Of a stretch of 53,020 bases of DNA, positions 11,886 through 22,439 are shown piece by piece. The notes under the pieces are model-generated. The model was not told where the DNA came from. It was given only the letters and a program-made list of their open reading frames with translations, and made no database searches. Position numbers and translations under genes: made by a program. Origin of the DNA: Gnetum montanum (taxonomy: Eukaryota; Streptophyta; Gnetopsida; Gnetales; Gnetaceae); contig MNCI01006623.1 in assembly GCA_015680685.1 (NCBI GenBank), positions 40,428 through 93,447 on the forward strand. Reading direction: 5' to 3'. How positions within the stretch are numbered: position 1 is the first letter of the stretch; the number at the start of each line of letters is the position of its first letter.

Positions 11886-13694
11886 TCTTCATCAAGCCAA
11901 ATAACAAAATTCATAATTTGCAACACTTAGAACCAAGTAAGGTGATAACCAAATTTATGACCAATTTTCATAGAAGAAACCAAAAGGAACCAAGTAGTCA
12001 ACCAACAACCAATAGAAATTTCATGGTGAGATATGCATAAAAATAACAAAGTTTTTATGTAAAAACATTAAAGCCATGAAAACTAGAGTTTACCTATTAC
12101 AATAGTCACAAAATCCCAAATTAAATTTTGCAAAATTTATACTAGAAATCCTAGTTAATAGTGAAATTAGATGTAGTGAAAACTGTAGGGGGCTAGATAA
12201 ATATTTTGGAGAATTTAAGTGACTATTGAAAACTAAAATTCAACATGTAAATAGCCTTATGAATATTTAAACACTATCATAAAATTACAAAAACACCACT
12301 AACGTTGCTTGAGTAGATAAGGGGATTTGTAGTTTTCACAACTAAAATTGCAACTGTGCAAGGCAGTTTACACTTGAATAAAAATGATGACTTAGAACTA
12401 AATTTTTTTCTAATTCTAGGCACTATGCACATATAAAAAATCAACATAATTTAACATCTACACTATAATTTCAAGCTTAGGAAAAATTTAAACCACAAAG
12501 CAAGACATTGGCAAAATTTTACAAAATTTTCATAAAAAAACCTAAAACTATAGAAAATAGCTACAGTAATTTACTAGTAAAAAAACTAAAAAATTTTAAA
12601 ATTTCCAAAACTAATGCCAAATCCTTCCTAACACCTCTAAGAATCCCCAAGAACCTAGGATGTTGGTTAGAATAATTCTTCAAAGTGTCAACTTTGCTAA
12701 TCTTCACAAGGGTAAAATCATGAAAACCAAAAATTTCACTTTGTGATAGCCCAATAAAAAATTCACAAAAAATAAACTGTAGATTAGCATTTAGTGATTC
12801 CATAGCCATTTGAACTAGAAAACAATAAACTAAAACCCCAAACCTAAAAAACCAAAAATTCTTGGATATTATTACATAAAAGTTTCAAAACGTTATATGA
12901 AGAAACAATAGAAACTAAAAAAATAAAAAACCCTTGTGAATTGTTTTACTAAAAAATTCATAGAAAATTAACCATAAGTAAGAAGTCAATGGTTCAAAAA
13001 CTAGTTTGACTAGAAAAGAGTAGAGAATAATCCCATGGCTATAAAACTGAAAATTCCAAGCCATTTTCATGCCAAAAAAATAAAAAAATACAAATGTGAC
13101 TTTCAGTTGTGATGGGAAAATACAAACAATTCATGAAATAAACTGGAACAAAATTTATAACTTGTTATAGACCAATCCCAAAACCAAAGAAATACTAAAA
13201 CCTCATAAACATGGTCTAAATCTAATGTAGGAATTTTACAAAATTTTATTTTAATTAACACACAAGCCTACATAAGCAAAGATGCCTAGGATTCTAACAA
13301 AATTTCTTAGGAAATAGCTAAGGATTATGTGCCTAGGAGTCATGGTGGAAGATCCTTCTCCTAACAAAGGCTATGATATATTGGAGAGCCCTCTTGTAGC
13401 TAAATCAATGTCCTCCAAGGTTGGATTCTTGCTCATTGAAGCTCTCCTCTTTGATATCTTGAACAAATAATGCAAAAATCTCCAAAATCTTCAAGCTTAT
13501 AGAACTCCTCTAGTAGCTACGCTTGTTTCTTGGTGTGGGACAGTTAGGCTACATTAAGGATAGGTGTAGTTGAAGCAAAAAGTAGGATCAAAGCTTTGAC
13601 ACTATGTGTTTTTTATTGGAGGTGATTTGAGATTTTTGATTTGTGCAAAATTGTAATGTGGGAATCAATCCCAAACTTATGCATTGACCACAAA
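11886..13694. other. AT-rich stretch, no gene seen
   Basis: A-rich on the + strand, with no alignable retroelement protein and no conserved reading frame. By position it may hold the 5' exon, first intron or promoter of the antisense gene, since a convincing 3' splice site (TTTTCTTGTGTGCAG) lies just downstream on the minus strand at 11786. An 82-codon minus frame at 12561-12809 has no partner in E3 and is not called. Confidence 0.4.
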
Positions 13695-13782
13695 AACACA
13701 AGTCCCACATAACTCCATGTTCACAATTAGAAGGTANAAAAACACAAGTCCCACATAACTCCATGTTCACAATTAGAAGGTA
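13695..13782. repeat. Perfect 42-bp direct repeat around an N
   Basis: Bases 13695-13736 are identical to 13741-13782 and are separated by NAAA, with the ambiguous base at 13737. In a region where all other repeats are strongly diverged, a perfect copy beside an N is most simply an assembly gap-filling artefact. Confidence 0.8.
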
Positions 13783-14133
13783 GAACTATGTTGGATTGGT
13801 GGGAATGTAAATGATTTAACAATTCAAGTTTGATGTGGGCCCTACTCGGTGCCTCTATAACAACCTAATAAAAATTCCTAATATACTTGGATTTTAGCTT
13901 CTCCATGATGAATATGCTAGGGTTTAAGCCCCTTGAAGCCTTGGAATGAATTCTAAACTCCAACAGCTACTAGAACCCACCTCCTAGGTGGGTATCCATG
14001 CCATGTTTGCACCTAAAAACCTCATGCTCAAAATTGGTAACAAGGTGTTAATATTGCAAGTCACTGTACAATAAGGAAAGCCAAAATCACATAATAATTG
14101 AATTATTTGGGTGACTACACTAACCAAAACCTT

Positions 14134-16263
14134 GACTATGCTAGCTAGCATAGTCCTAAGAGGGATGATGCCTTCCACCACTAACTAGACCCTTGATCAA
14201 TTCTAGAATGATCGCACCATGTGCCAAACCCTAGTTAGAGCCACCAGTAGCTCCAAAATTTCACACGACTATTCAAAATGCATCAAAAATTATCTATCTT
14301 ACATGGACTATGCTAGGAACACCTTAATTATGATTGCAAAATAGTCCCAGTGTAGTTGAGAGAAACTTGACCATTGAGTACCTAAAGTGACCTTCAAACT
14401 GACATTTCTTGGCCATCACATCCTTCTAAAGTCTCTAGTGGAGTTCAAATGAAAAAAAATTGATCAAAGATAAGTCCAATTCTACTCCAACCTTAGTAAT
14501 ACACTAAGATCAGGCCAAACTACATTGGCTAGCATATTCCTAGTGTAATTGGATAGAAGATGAAGACCAAAAGCCAGAAATAAACTATAAAGTGGTACAC
14601 TATGAATCCCAAAGTCTATGGTAAGCCTAAGATGTAGAATAACCAAGTAAAAATGAAATAAACCATACTTCCATCTTCACACTATGTTGATGATGGCCAT
14701 GACTATGTTGGCTAGTGTAGTTAGGTGGGGGTGGACCACTAAAAACCATAAACAATATTTAGATCAACATATCTTGGCATTCACACTTCCTCAAAGATTC
14801 TTTTGATTCTATAATAAAAACATGTGAAGAAAAAATAATCCAAATCCCATCCCTAGCTTGGAACTACACTAGGGATCTTCCTAACAACATTGGCCAATGT
14901 AGTCCTAGCATAGTTGGTTGGGGATAGAAAACCAAATGCCAAAGGTGACCTTCAAAGTGTCATATCCTAGCCATCACAACTTCCTAGAACCTCTGATGAT
15001 CTTAAACTACTAAAAAGTGAAACCAAAGTTAGTTGAAATACTCTTGATATTGTATAATATGTTGGGAAACTCTTGGACTATGCTTATTAGCATAGTCCCC
15101 TTGTAGGAATTTTAAAATAGACCATGAACTTGTTGAATCCACTTCCTAATGCATCATCTCAAGCTCAGAACACTGCAAAAGCATTCAAGGATCATTAAAC
15201 CTTGGAAATTGGGTTAAGAATGATAGGAACTCATCACATTTCCCCCATCTATGCTGGGACTACACTGGCCAACATAGTCCAAGGGGGAAATAACCATTTG
15301 AACATCTAAATACCCTCAAAAATCAATCATCCTAAGCCAAAACCCTAGCCAGGAATACTAGTAACCTTGAGAATCCAAGGGATTAGTTAATTAATTATAA
15401 AAACTCATTAAAAGCCAAGATTCATATCATACTATTCTCAAACAGGCTAGGACTACACTGGCTAGTGTAGTCTAAGTGTAGTCATGATTTTGGATTGGTT
15501 TGACTAGTATCATGACATCTCGAATGGCCTAAAATTTGACTTGAAAAATCCAAGACTTTGCTTGACCTCACCTAGCTAGAATTTCACCTCCTTTTGACCT
15601 TGGAAAAGCAATATTTTCTCCATCTACACTGAGGTAGGCTAGGACTACATTGGCTACCATAGTTCTAGTGTAGTCCTTGTCCCAAGGTGGTTGCATTAAC
15701 ACTAGATCACTCAAAATGATTTAAAATTTAATTCAGGAATCTTGGAATCTTGAAACCCTAAATCTAGTCATAGTTTAGCCTTGTTTAACCATGAAAAGCC
15801 CAAATGTTGATCCATCTATGCTAAGGCCATCCCCAACTATGCTAGCTAGCATAGTCATGGGGTGTTAGTGCTAAAACTTCACTTGTAATAGCCTATTTTT
15901 ATCCTCAAATGACCAGTTCAGCCTTCTTAAGACCTTGCGCTACCTAGGAAGTTGATGGAACATTAGCTTCAACTTTCACACTACATAAAAAACATTTCCC
16001 TTGCATCTACGTTGGGACTATGCTGGCCAGTGTAGTCACAACATAGTCACCAATTTTTGATATCATTTATAGCTTCTAGAAGATGAAAAAGATGTCAAAG
16101 TTCACCAATATCTAACCCAGTTCATTGTGCTAGCCATATAGACCATCAGGAACTCAAAATTGACCATGAAAAACCTACATAGCTGCCTATTGACACTAAC
16201 TATGTTGGGGCTTGTTCCAACTATGCTGGCCAACATAATCATAGTTGCGTCTAGCATAGTAAC
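14134..16263. repeat. ~190-bp tandem array, each unit centred on a palindrome
   Basis: Cores start near 14134, 14305, 14519, 14701, 14887, 15075, 15257, 15451, 15643, 15836, 16016 and 16219, a mean step of about 190 bp. The core reads roughly CTATGCTGGCTAGCATAGTC and is often preceded by CCATCTATGCTGGGA. Several are exact palindromes: 14134-14155 (arms GACTATGCTAG), 15836-15855 (arms ACTATGCTAG), 15075-15098 (10-bp arms, 4-nt loop) and 14887-14900. Spacer sequence is far more diverged than the cores. It lies between the antisense gene and pol. Confidence 0.85.
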
Positions 16264-16348
16264 AAGAGATTATTTCATTTTTTCCTTCAAAAAGTTTTTA
16301 AATAACCTTAGCATATGTCCAAACTCCTCCATCAACCCTGTAGACCTC

Positions 16349-17250
16349 TACTATGGCCTACCAAGGCCTAAAACTAGAAAACGTTAATCCTGAGTGACCA
16401 ATATTGATCATCGTTTCCACATGTTTCCATCCTAACTTATTTGGCCTTGTTCCATTGAGTTTTGACATATTTTGATCTTGGTATGCATTATTGACCTTTT
16501 TTGCCCTATCATTTGATGTTAATTGACTTCATTTTTGTCATTTCAGCATCATTAGACCTTATTTCATCAATTGTTTCTATCATTTGACATTTTTTAACCT
16601 TAGAGAACTAGGTTTGACATCAATTTATATCATTGTACATCACTACTATCTTGTTTGATTCTCTAGAACATCATTGGATGGGATTTTACCATCATTTGTA
16701 CTCTATTCAATCCAAGTTAGTCATTATTTGGCTACCATTTGGCTTTGTTCCATGTGAGTTGGCCTTGGGTCTACCTTATCTACTTTATTATATCCCCTAT
16801 GACCTTTGTTGACTATGTTTTTTCCTTGTTTAACATATTTTGGGGATGCTTGATAATTTTTAAATCATCATTTGGCCTCATTTGATCATTGTTTGGTCTT
16901 TATTTGGCCTCATTTCATGCTATTTAGCCTTTAGTATGCACTACCTACCTTAATTCCCTTTTTATAGCCTCTATTGTTCATTCTTGAAGCTTAATTAACA
17001 GCATTAGATGGAGTTTGACCATCATTTAGCCTTCATTTGACCTTGTTTAGCCTCTATTTCACTTATTTATCTTCACCTACCTCTAGTAACCTTTAAGTGG
17101 TCTTGTTTAAACCTTTCTTGGCCCTTAGTTTAACATGTTTTGGCTATTGCTAAAGTATTTTACTTTATTATGACATTATTTGCTCTTTTTACCACACAAG
17201 TATCACTTAATGTGCTTATGTTTGATATGCTAGACTGAAGTATGAATACC
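16349..17250. other. GGCCT motif then T-rich leader, no gene seen
   Basis: ATGGCCTACCAAGGCCTAAAACTAG at 16349-16373 is another copy of the post-protease GGCCT motif, here at the far side of the palindrome array. From about 16400 the sequence is T-rich on the + strand with many short ATTTGGCCT, TTTGACCTT and CATCATTTG words but no clean period and no reading frame. It ends where pol-like coding begins. Confidence 0.5.
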
Positions 17251-17419
17251 TAGGATAAATTTGGTATGCCTTTGAGTCTAACTAGATCTCATGTTGATGT
17301 TGAATGATGCATCGATCTTAATTACCTAGATCTTTAGCCTAAGAGTAAAATCGATCATATAGCCTCAATAGAGAAGCTTATAGAGTGGCCTAAAAATATA
17401 GTTAAAACCCTTGATCTTG

Positions 17420-18460
17420 AGGTTGGCGATATCACTAAGGACTCTCTAGTTGAGATTCCTGTCATGACACATAATGGTGAGGAGAAAAATTTAAAACTAA
17501 GTTCATCAATGAAACCTCAGTAGGCTCAAGACATCATCAAGATCATCTAGGATAACATTAAGGTATTTTCTTGATCATATGAAGATATAATAGGTCTTGA
17601 CCTAGGCCTAGTGTAACATAACATCATACTCAATTCTAGTACCAAGCCAATTAAGCAAAGGGTTCATAAGATTAGATTAGATTTATCCTTAGCAGTTTGT
17701 GATGAAATCACAAAATTATACTAAGTTGGTTTCATTAGAGCTTTTGATTATGGAAAATGGATGTCCAACATAGTGGTGGTTCCTAATAAAAATGGGATTA
17801 TACATATTTGTATTGATTTCTGAGACCTAAATAAGGTAACTATCAAAGAGGATTTTTCTTTGCTTAGTATTGATCAACTTATCAATACTACGACTATGCA
17901 TGCCTTAGTATCCTTTATGGATGGGCTCTTGGGATACAACCAAGTTAGGATTAACCTAGAACACCAACTCTGCATAACCTTCATGACCCCATGAAGTACC
18001 TTTTGTTACATCATGATGTCCTTTGACCTAAAGAATATAGGAGTAATCTACAAAAGAGCTATCACATATATCTTTAGCAGTTATATGCTAGGATTTCTTA
18101 ATGACTATGTAGATGATATAGCCATTAAGTCTAAAGTGGCTAGTGATCATGCACATGATCTTTACCTTATGCTTAAATGATACCTCAAGTATGAGCTTAG
18201 GATTAACCCCAAGAGGTATGTCTTTGATGTCAAAGTCGATAAGATTCTTGGCTTTGTAGTATCCAAAAAACAAATACGTGTTGATTTTGATAAGGTTAAG
18301 TTCATATCCAACTTGGTAGCACCAACCAATATTAAGGAGCTTCAAGGATTACAAGGTAGATTAGAATTTATCTATAGGTTTATTTCCAGGCTTATAAATA
18401 TGTTACCATCCATGAAATACTTGATTAAGAAAGGAGTTCACTATGAGTGGATGACTTAAT
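17420..18460 (+). pseudogene. pol: Pol: reverse transcriptase domain, Tat-lineage, decayed
   Basis: This would copy the genomic RNA into DNA. An N-terminal VFS.SYEDIIGLDLGLV motif (about 17562) corresponds to the WSYEDMPGLDP segment typical of Tat-lineage elements. Then come WMSNIVVVPNKNG near 17756, CIDF.DLNKVTIKEDFSL near 17810, DGLLGYNQV near 17922 and LNDYVDDIAIKSK, with the catalytic YVDD intact at 18106-18117. The connection follows as KILGFVVSKKQI..D and ELQGLQGRLEFIYRFI near 18338. Stops and missense changes (FRDLNK to F.DLNK, FGLKNAG to FDLKNIG) show it is inactive. The protease lies about 11 kb upstream, which is abnormal for one gag-pol unit. Confidence 0.85.
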
Positions 18461-18900
18461 GCCAAGAAGCCTTTGAAAACCTTAAGCAAGAGTTGGTATA
18501 ATTACCCACAATTTATCCCCCGCAAAAGGATAAACCTATTTACATTTACCTTGCTATCTTTAACACATCCATCATCTCTTTACTTTGTCAGAAATGAGTG
18601 ATGGGGTAGAGTTTCTTGTATACTACCTAAGTCATGCATTAATTATCCATGAGACCTGATACATTGAAGTAGAGAAGCATTGTCTAGTCCTAGTCTTCTC
18701 ATTAAAGAAGTGACAACATTTTCTCTTTAGGATCCAAGTTAATGTCATTTGCAAGGATAATATACCTAGAGACATAACAACTAATATCTATGAGAGTAGC
18801 CATATCACCTATTGGAAAGCCATATTAGCCAAATTTGACCTTCATTATGTCTCTCAAGCATCAAAAAACGACCAAGTGATAACTGAAAAACATACTATTT
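18461..18900 (+). pseudogene. Pol: first RNase H domain, decayed
   Basis: After the RT thumb, EWMT.CQEAFENLKQEL near 18448 and a very decayed stretch end in TLEVEKHCLVLVFSLKKWQHF near 18663 and TYWKAILAKFDLHYVSQASKNDQ near 18811. These match the usual gypsy RNase H C-terminal part, where the pattern is roughly EK..LAL.F...K..H and then WA..L..FD..YV. Several frame changes are needed to follow it. Domain edges are approximate. Confidence 0.7.
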
Positions 18901-18984
18901 CACTAGTAGAAGACCATGGAACTATATACCCTAAGTTTCCTAATGAGTATGTCAACAGCATTGGTGACATACCTAATGGTTATG

Positions 18985-19400
18985 AGACAATTATGCACTT
19001 TCATGGAGCTTCAATTGCCCATGTAACCAGTGTTTCTACCATCATAACATTCTTGTCTAGAGAAATCGAATTCTTCACTTACCATTTTTAATTCCCATGT
19101 ACCAATAATATTGCAAAGTATGAGGTATTGATCAAGAGGATGATGATAGTCCATGATTAGGGAATCAAACATATGATGATCAAAGGTGACTCACAACTTA
19201 TGGTTAACTAAGTAACTAAGGTTTACACGTGTAAAGCCAAACATTTGCAACCTTACTATGACTTGGAAAAGAAACTAATACAACAATTTATAAACATTAG
19301 TATCCAACATGTACCCCAAACCAAGAACATGCTATCTGATGTTATTACAACCTTAGCCCTAAGTGTGATGCTTGATGTGTTTCATAAGTTACTAACCTTG
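18985..19400 (+). pseudogene. Pol: second (archaeal-type) RNase H domain, decayed
   Basis: MHFHGASIAHVTSVSTII near 18993 aligns with the MYFDGAS...GAG start of the extra RNase H of Tat elements; the first catalytic Asp is now His. It continues with CTNNIAKYEVLIKRM near 19100, IKGDSQLMVN near 19180 and ISIQHVPQTKNMLSDVITTLA near 19299, equivalent to the GDSQLV and HVPR..N..AD motifs. A second RNase H before integrase is a known hallmark of the Tat lineage and is the best basis for the classification here. Confidence 0.8.
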
Positions 19401-19576
19401 ACCATAAATTATGCTATTCCCATCATCCAGAACACTGAAGGTGACTCTATCGCCTTTGTCAACACTACTTCTAAAAAGGAGTGGTACAATGATATTATGC
19501 TTTTTATAATGCATTTTGAATCTTCACAAGGCTTAATCACTTCTCAAAAGGATGTTATACATAAAATATTGAAATA

Positions 19577-20594
19577 GTATGTCATTGTAGGCAATAACAC
19601 ATTATGTTTATGGTTCTATAATGGCATAGTATTAGTGTGCTTAGGCAAAACTAAAGCTTGCATAGTCCTTAAGCAAGTTCACAAGGGTGTATGTGAGGGA
19701 TATATAGAACCTAGAGTCATGCTCACTAAAATTATATGACTAGGATATTACTAACCCTATATGAAGAGTGACTACCTATCGAAGCTTAAAACTTGTGACA
19801 TTTTTCAATGACATAGCAACCTAATACACGTGCCACCAACTAAGTTACATACTATTCATATAACTTGGTCATTTCAATGGTGGGGATTGGAAATCACTAA
19901 ACCTATAACACTTAAGCCTTTCATAGGGCATAGCCTTATCATTACTACAATCGAGTACTTTACAAAGTGTGTTGAAGCTATTCCCCTAAGGAAGAAAACA
20001 TCTCAACAAGTCTGTAGATTTGTACTAGATAATATAGTAGCCCATTTTGGCATACTTATGATTAGAGTCATAAATAATGGACCATAGTTTAACAACTAAG
20101 AAATGAAAGCCTTTTGTTAAGACCTAGGTATTAAACATTCCTTTTCATCATCGTACTATCCTCAAGCTAATGAATAAGCTAAATCTAGTAACAAAGTTAT
20201 CATAAAATTTCTAAAAACGATGTTGAACAATAGCAAACACAAGTGGCATGTGAGGCTTATCAATGCACTTTGGGCCTATTGAACAACCTATTAGACAACA
20301 ATTGGCATAATCTCATAAAGCCCAGTTTAAGGTTATAAAGCTATTTTTCCTCTTGAATTGTAGGTACCATCATTGAGAGTAGCTCTATGGAACTTCATCA
20401 ACAATGAAAAAAATAAGGAGCTCCATACCATGGACCTAGACTTAGTGGAAGAACAATGAGTACGAATGCTTGTTACATTGAATAATACTAGGAGAGGAAG
20501 AAACAACAACATCTCCATGACCTAAACAAATGAAATATCAAAAAGGGAGATGTGGTCCTTAAGACTATCTGTGATAATGTAGATAAGTTCTCAT
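19577..20594 (+). pseudogene. Pol: integrase, decayed
   Basis: Integrase would insert the cDNA. An HHCC-like N-terminus is visible as VHKGVCEGYIEPRVM..KII.LGYY and LKTCDIFQ (about 19680-19810). In the catalytic core WWGLEITKPI near 19878 has E where the first Asp is expected, VINNGP near 20069 has N for the second, and YPQANE.AKSSNKVI near 20157 covers the Glu region. GDVVLK..CDNVDKFSL near 20550 fits the C-terminal domain. All catalytic sites are changed and stops are common. The frame runs directly into LTR-C at 20595 with no clear polypurine tract. Confidence 0.8.
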
Positions 20595-21314
20595 TGAAAC
20601 ACCATCAATTTTGGGCTCTCGTGACTCAACATGAGATTTTTTTAAGCATTGAAACCTAGGAAAAATTTCTCCAAGAGTGGTGTCATGATGGGCTCCATAG
20701 ATCATGTGGCACCCTAGAAGTCCAAATGCTTGCAAATTTTTTTCTAGATCTATCTACTATGCCCCTCAGCATAGTCAACATAGCATCCATGTCCATGTAC
20801 AATTTCCATCAAAAGGACAACAAGGGTGGGCTAAACAATTTGGAAAATTTTATCTTCTAGGCCATCTCGATTGCCAATCCACCCTGGTGCTAGGCTAGGA
20901 GCAGTAAAAAATGTTCAGGATGCACACAATAGTTTAGCAAATTTTCTATATTTGACGTACTATGTTGCATAGCATAGACAACGTAGCAGACCATGTTGAA
21001 CCAAACATAGAAGATGCATTTGGGTAATTTGTTGACTTCCAAGGATGCTTGTCTTGTTGCATCCTTAGAGTGTGATTAGTGTGTCATGAAAAAGAATGGT
21101 AGATTTGACAAAATGTATGCAAATCTTGATGCTACATTGTGCTACACTGCATAGCGTAGCAGGGTGAAAGCTTTAAAAAGTATCCCAAAAATGGAATGAG
21201 AAGACATCAAGTTGTGCTGACATAGGAGATGCATTTTGATGGCTACTGAAATTGCTTGTCTCATGAGATCTCAGAGTGGCATCTTCAATTTTGGCAAAAT
21301 TCCTTGAGAAATAG

Positions 21315-21358
21315 GTGCTACATTGTGCTACATTGTGCAATGTAGCACAATGTAGCAC
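21315..21358. repeat. 44-bp near-perfect palindrome in LTR-C U3
   Basis: Two perfect 21-bp arms (21315-21335 and 21338-21358) flank a 2-nt centre. Each arm is made of GTGCTACATT repeated units. Related smaller palindromes lie at 20757-20774, about 20956-20986, 21131-21163 and 21385-21417, giving a step near 177-204 bp for the first four centres. Confidence 0.9.
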
Positions 21359-21875
21359 ATCAAAAGTGCAAATTTTTTAAGTGTTTACGCTAGGCTTTGC
21401 CACGCTGGGTAGCGTAAGCAATGTGACACTTGGAAGGGTACCTCTGAATTCCTTCAAAAGCTTCCAAAATTTGGTGTTAACCCTCATTCCTACTTCAGCA
21501 TCCCTTTGGAAACCAAAGTGAGCAATTTGTTTTGTTTTTCTTTGCACTCCCTGTTGGTCCTTGAAGTTGTTCCTACGCTTAACCCTACTTGAAAGACAAG
21601 GGAGGATGTAGTCTTGGAGTGTAGGCTCCAATTTGAATTTTTGCTAAGAATTTTTATAAAAACATAGCAATTTTCAGATTTTGGCACATGTGGCCCAAAC
21701 AATATGGTCACATTTTGACAGATTTTCCATTCCTGTTCTTATTCCACTTAGCATAGCACATCAGCATAGAACCATACTTTAGGCATAGCACATTAGCATA
21801 ACATGTTCATGTTCTTGCTACGTGGGACCCAAGACACATGGCATCCAAGCCACATCTCTCCCCCAAGCCTGGCTT

Positions 21876-21883
21876 TATAAATA
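21876..21883 (+). promoter_or_regulatory. LTR-C TATA box
   Basis: TATAAATA followed by CCCC; the same TATAAATACCCC string is present in the B LTR (complement of 30142-30149) and TATAAATA in E3 (38951). Conserved placement in three LTRs supports promoter function in the ancestor. Confidence 0.65.
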
Positions 21884-22439
21884 CCCCAATAAATGACATT
21901 CTAAGGGTTGGCTTTTGTAGTCGGCTTCGACAGAAGATTAGTGAGTAGAAAGTTGATGAGTGGTAAATCCTAGCATTAGAGCCTTCCAAATCTTCATCCC
22001 CCTTCTATGCCTGAACATGACACTTGCCCAAAAATAGTGTAGCAACTCTCAGACCAGCAAGCATCAACTCCTCCATGCCTGTCAATACCACCTGCAACAC
22101 TCCAGAGAGTGTGACCATATTGCCTTGCTACCCTGCTATTTCTATCTACACTGCACACCAATTGTACACATCATTCAATCAAAAGCCATGTCCCCCAACC
22201 TTGGGGTGGTGCATTTCTTTACTTGCACTCTCATTTCATTATTTTTCTAAAACATGTTAAATTATTATCATATCTATTTCTTTCCATTGTCCTATACACG
22301 TACACTCATATTTTCTTACTATTATGCATATTGCACTCCTACTTATTATGAACTCCTATATGTGAGACTTTAAGATCATTATCTACAAATGGTTATTGGA
22401 CATCATGTAAGTCCCTAATTAATTGACTAGACTATGACA

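Larger units (their letters stand above)
20595..22439 (+). mobile_element. LTR-C, B/E3 subfamily, 3'-truncated
   Basis: It begins TGAAACACCATCAATTTTGG, matching the E3 LTR start (37979) and, on the other strand, the B LTR start (31859). It then tracks the B LTR through GTGGCACC..AGAAG near 20706, ACACATGGCATCCAAGCCAC near 21835, TTTATAAATACCCC, CTTGGGGTGGTGCATT near 22199 and GTAAGTCCCTAATTAATTGAC. It stops at 22439, about 150 bp before the expected end, exactly where B begins. Position after integrase fits a 3' LTR for the pol unit, though no polypurine tract is visible. Confidence 0.8.
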
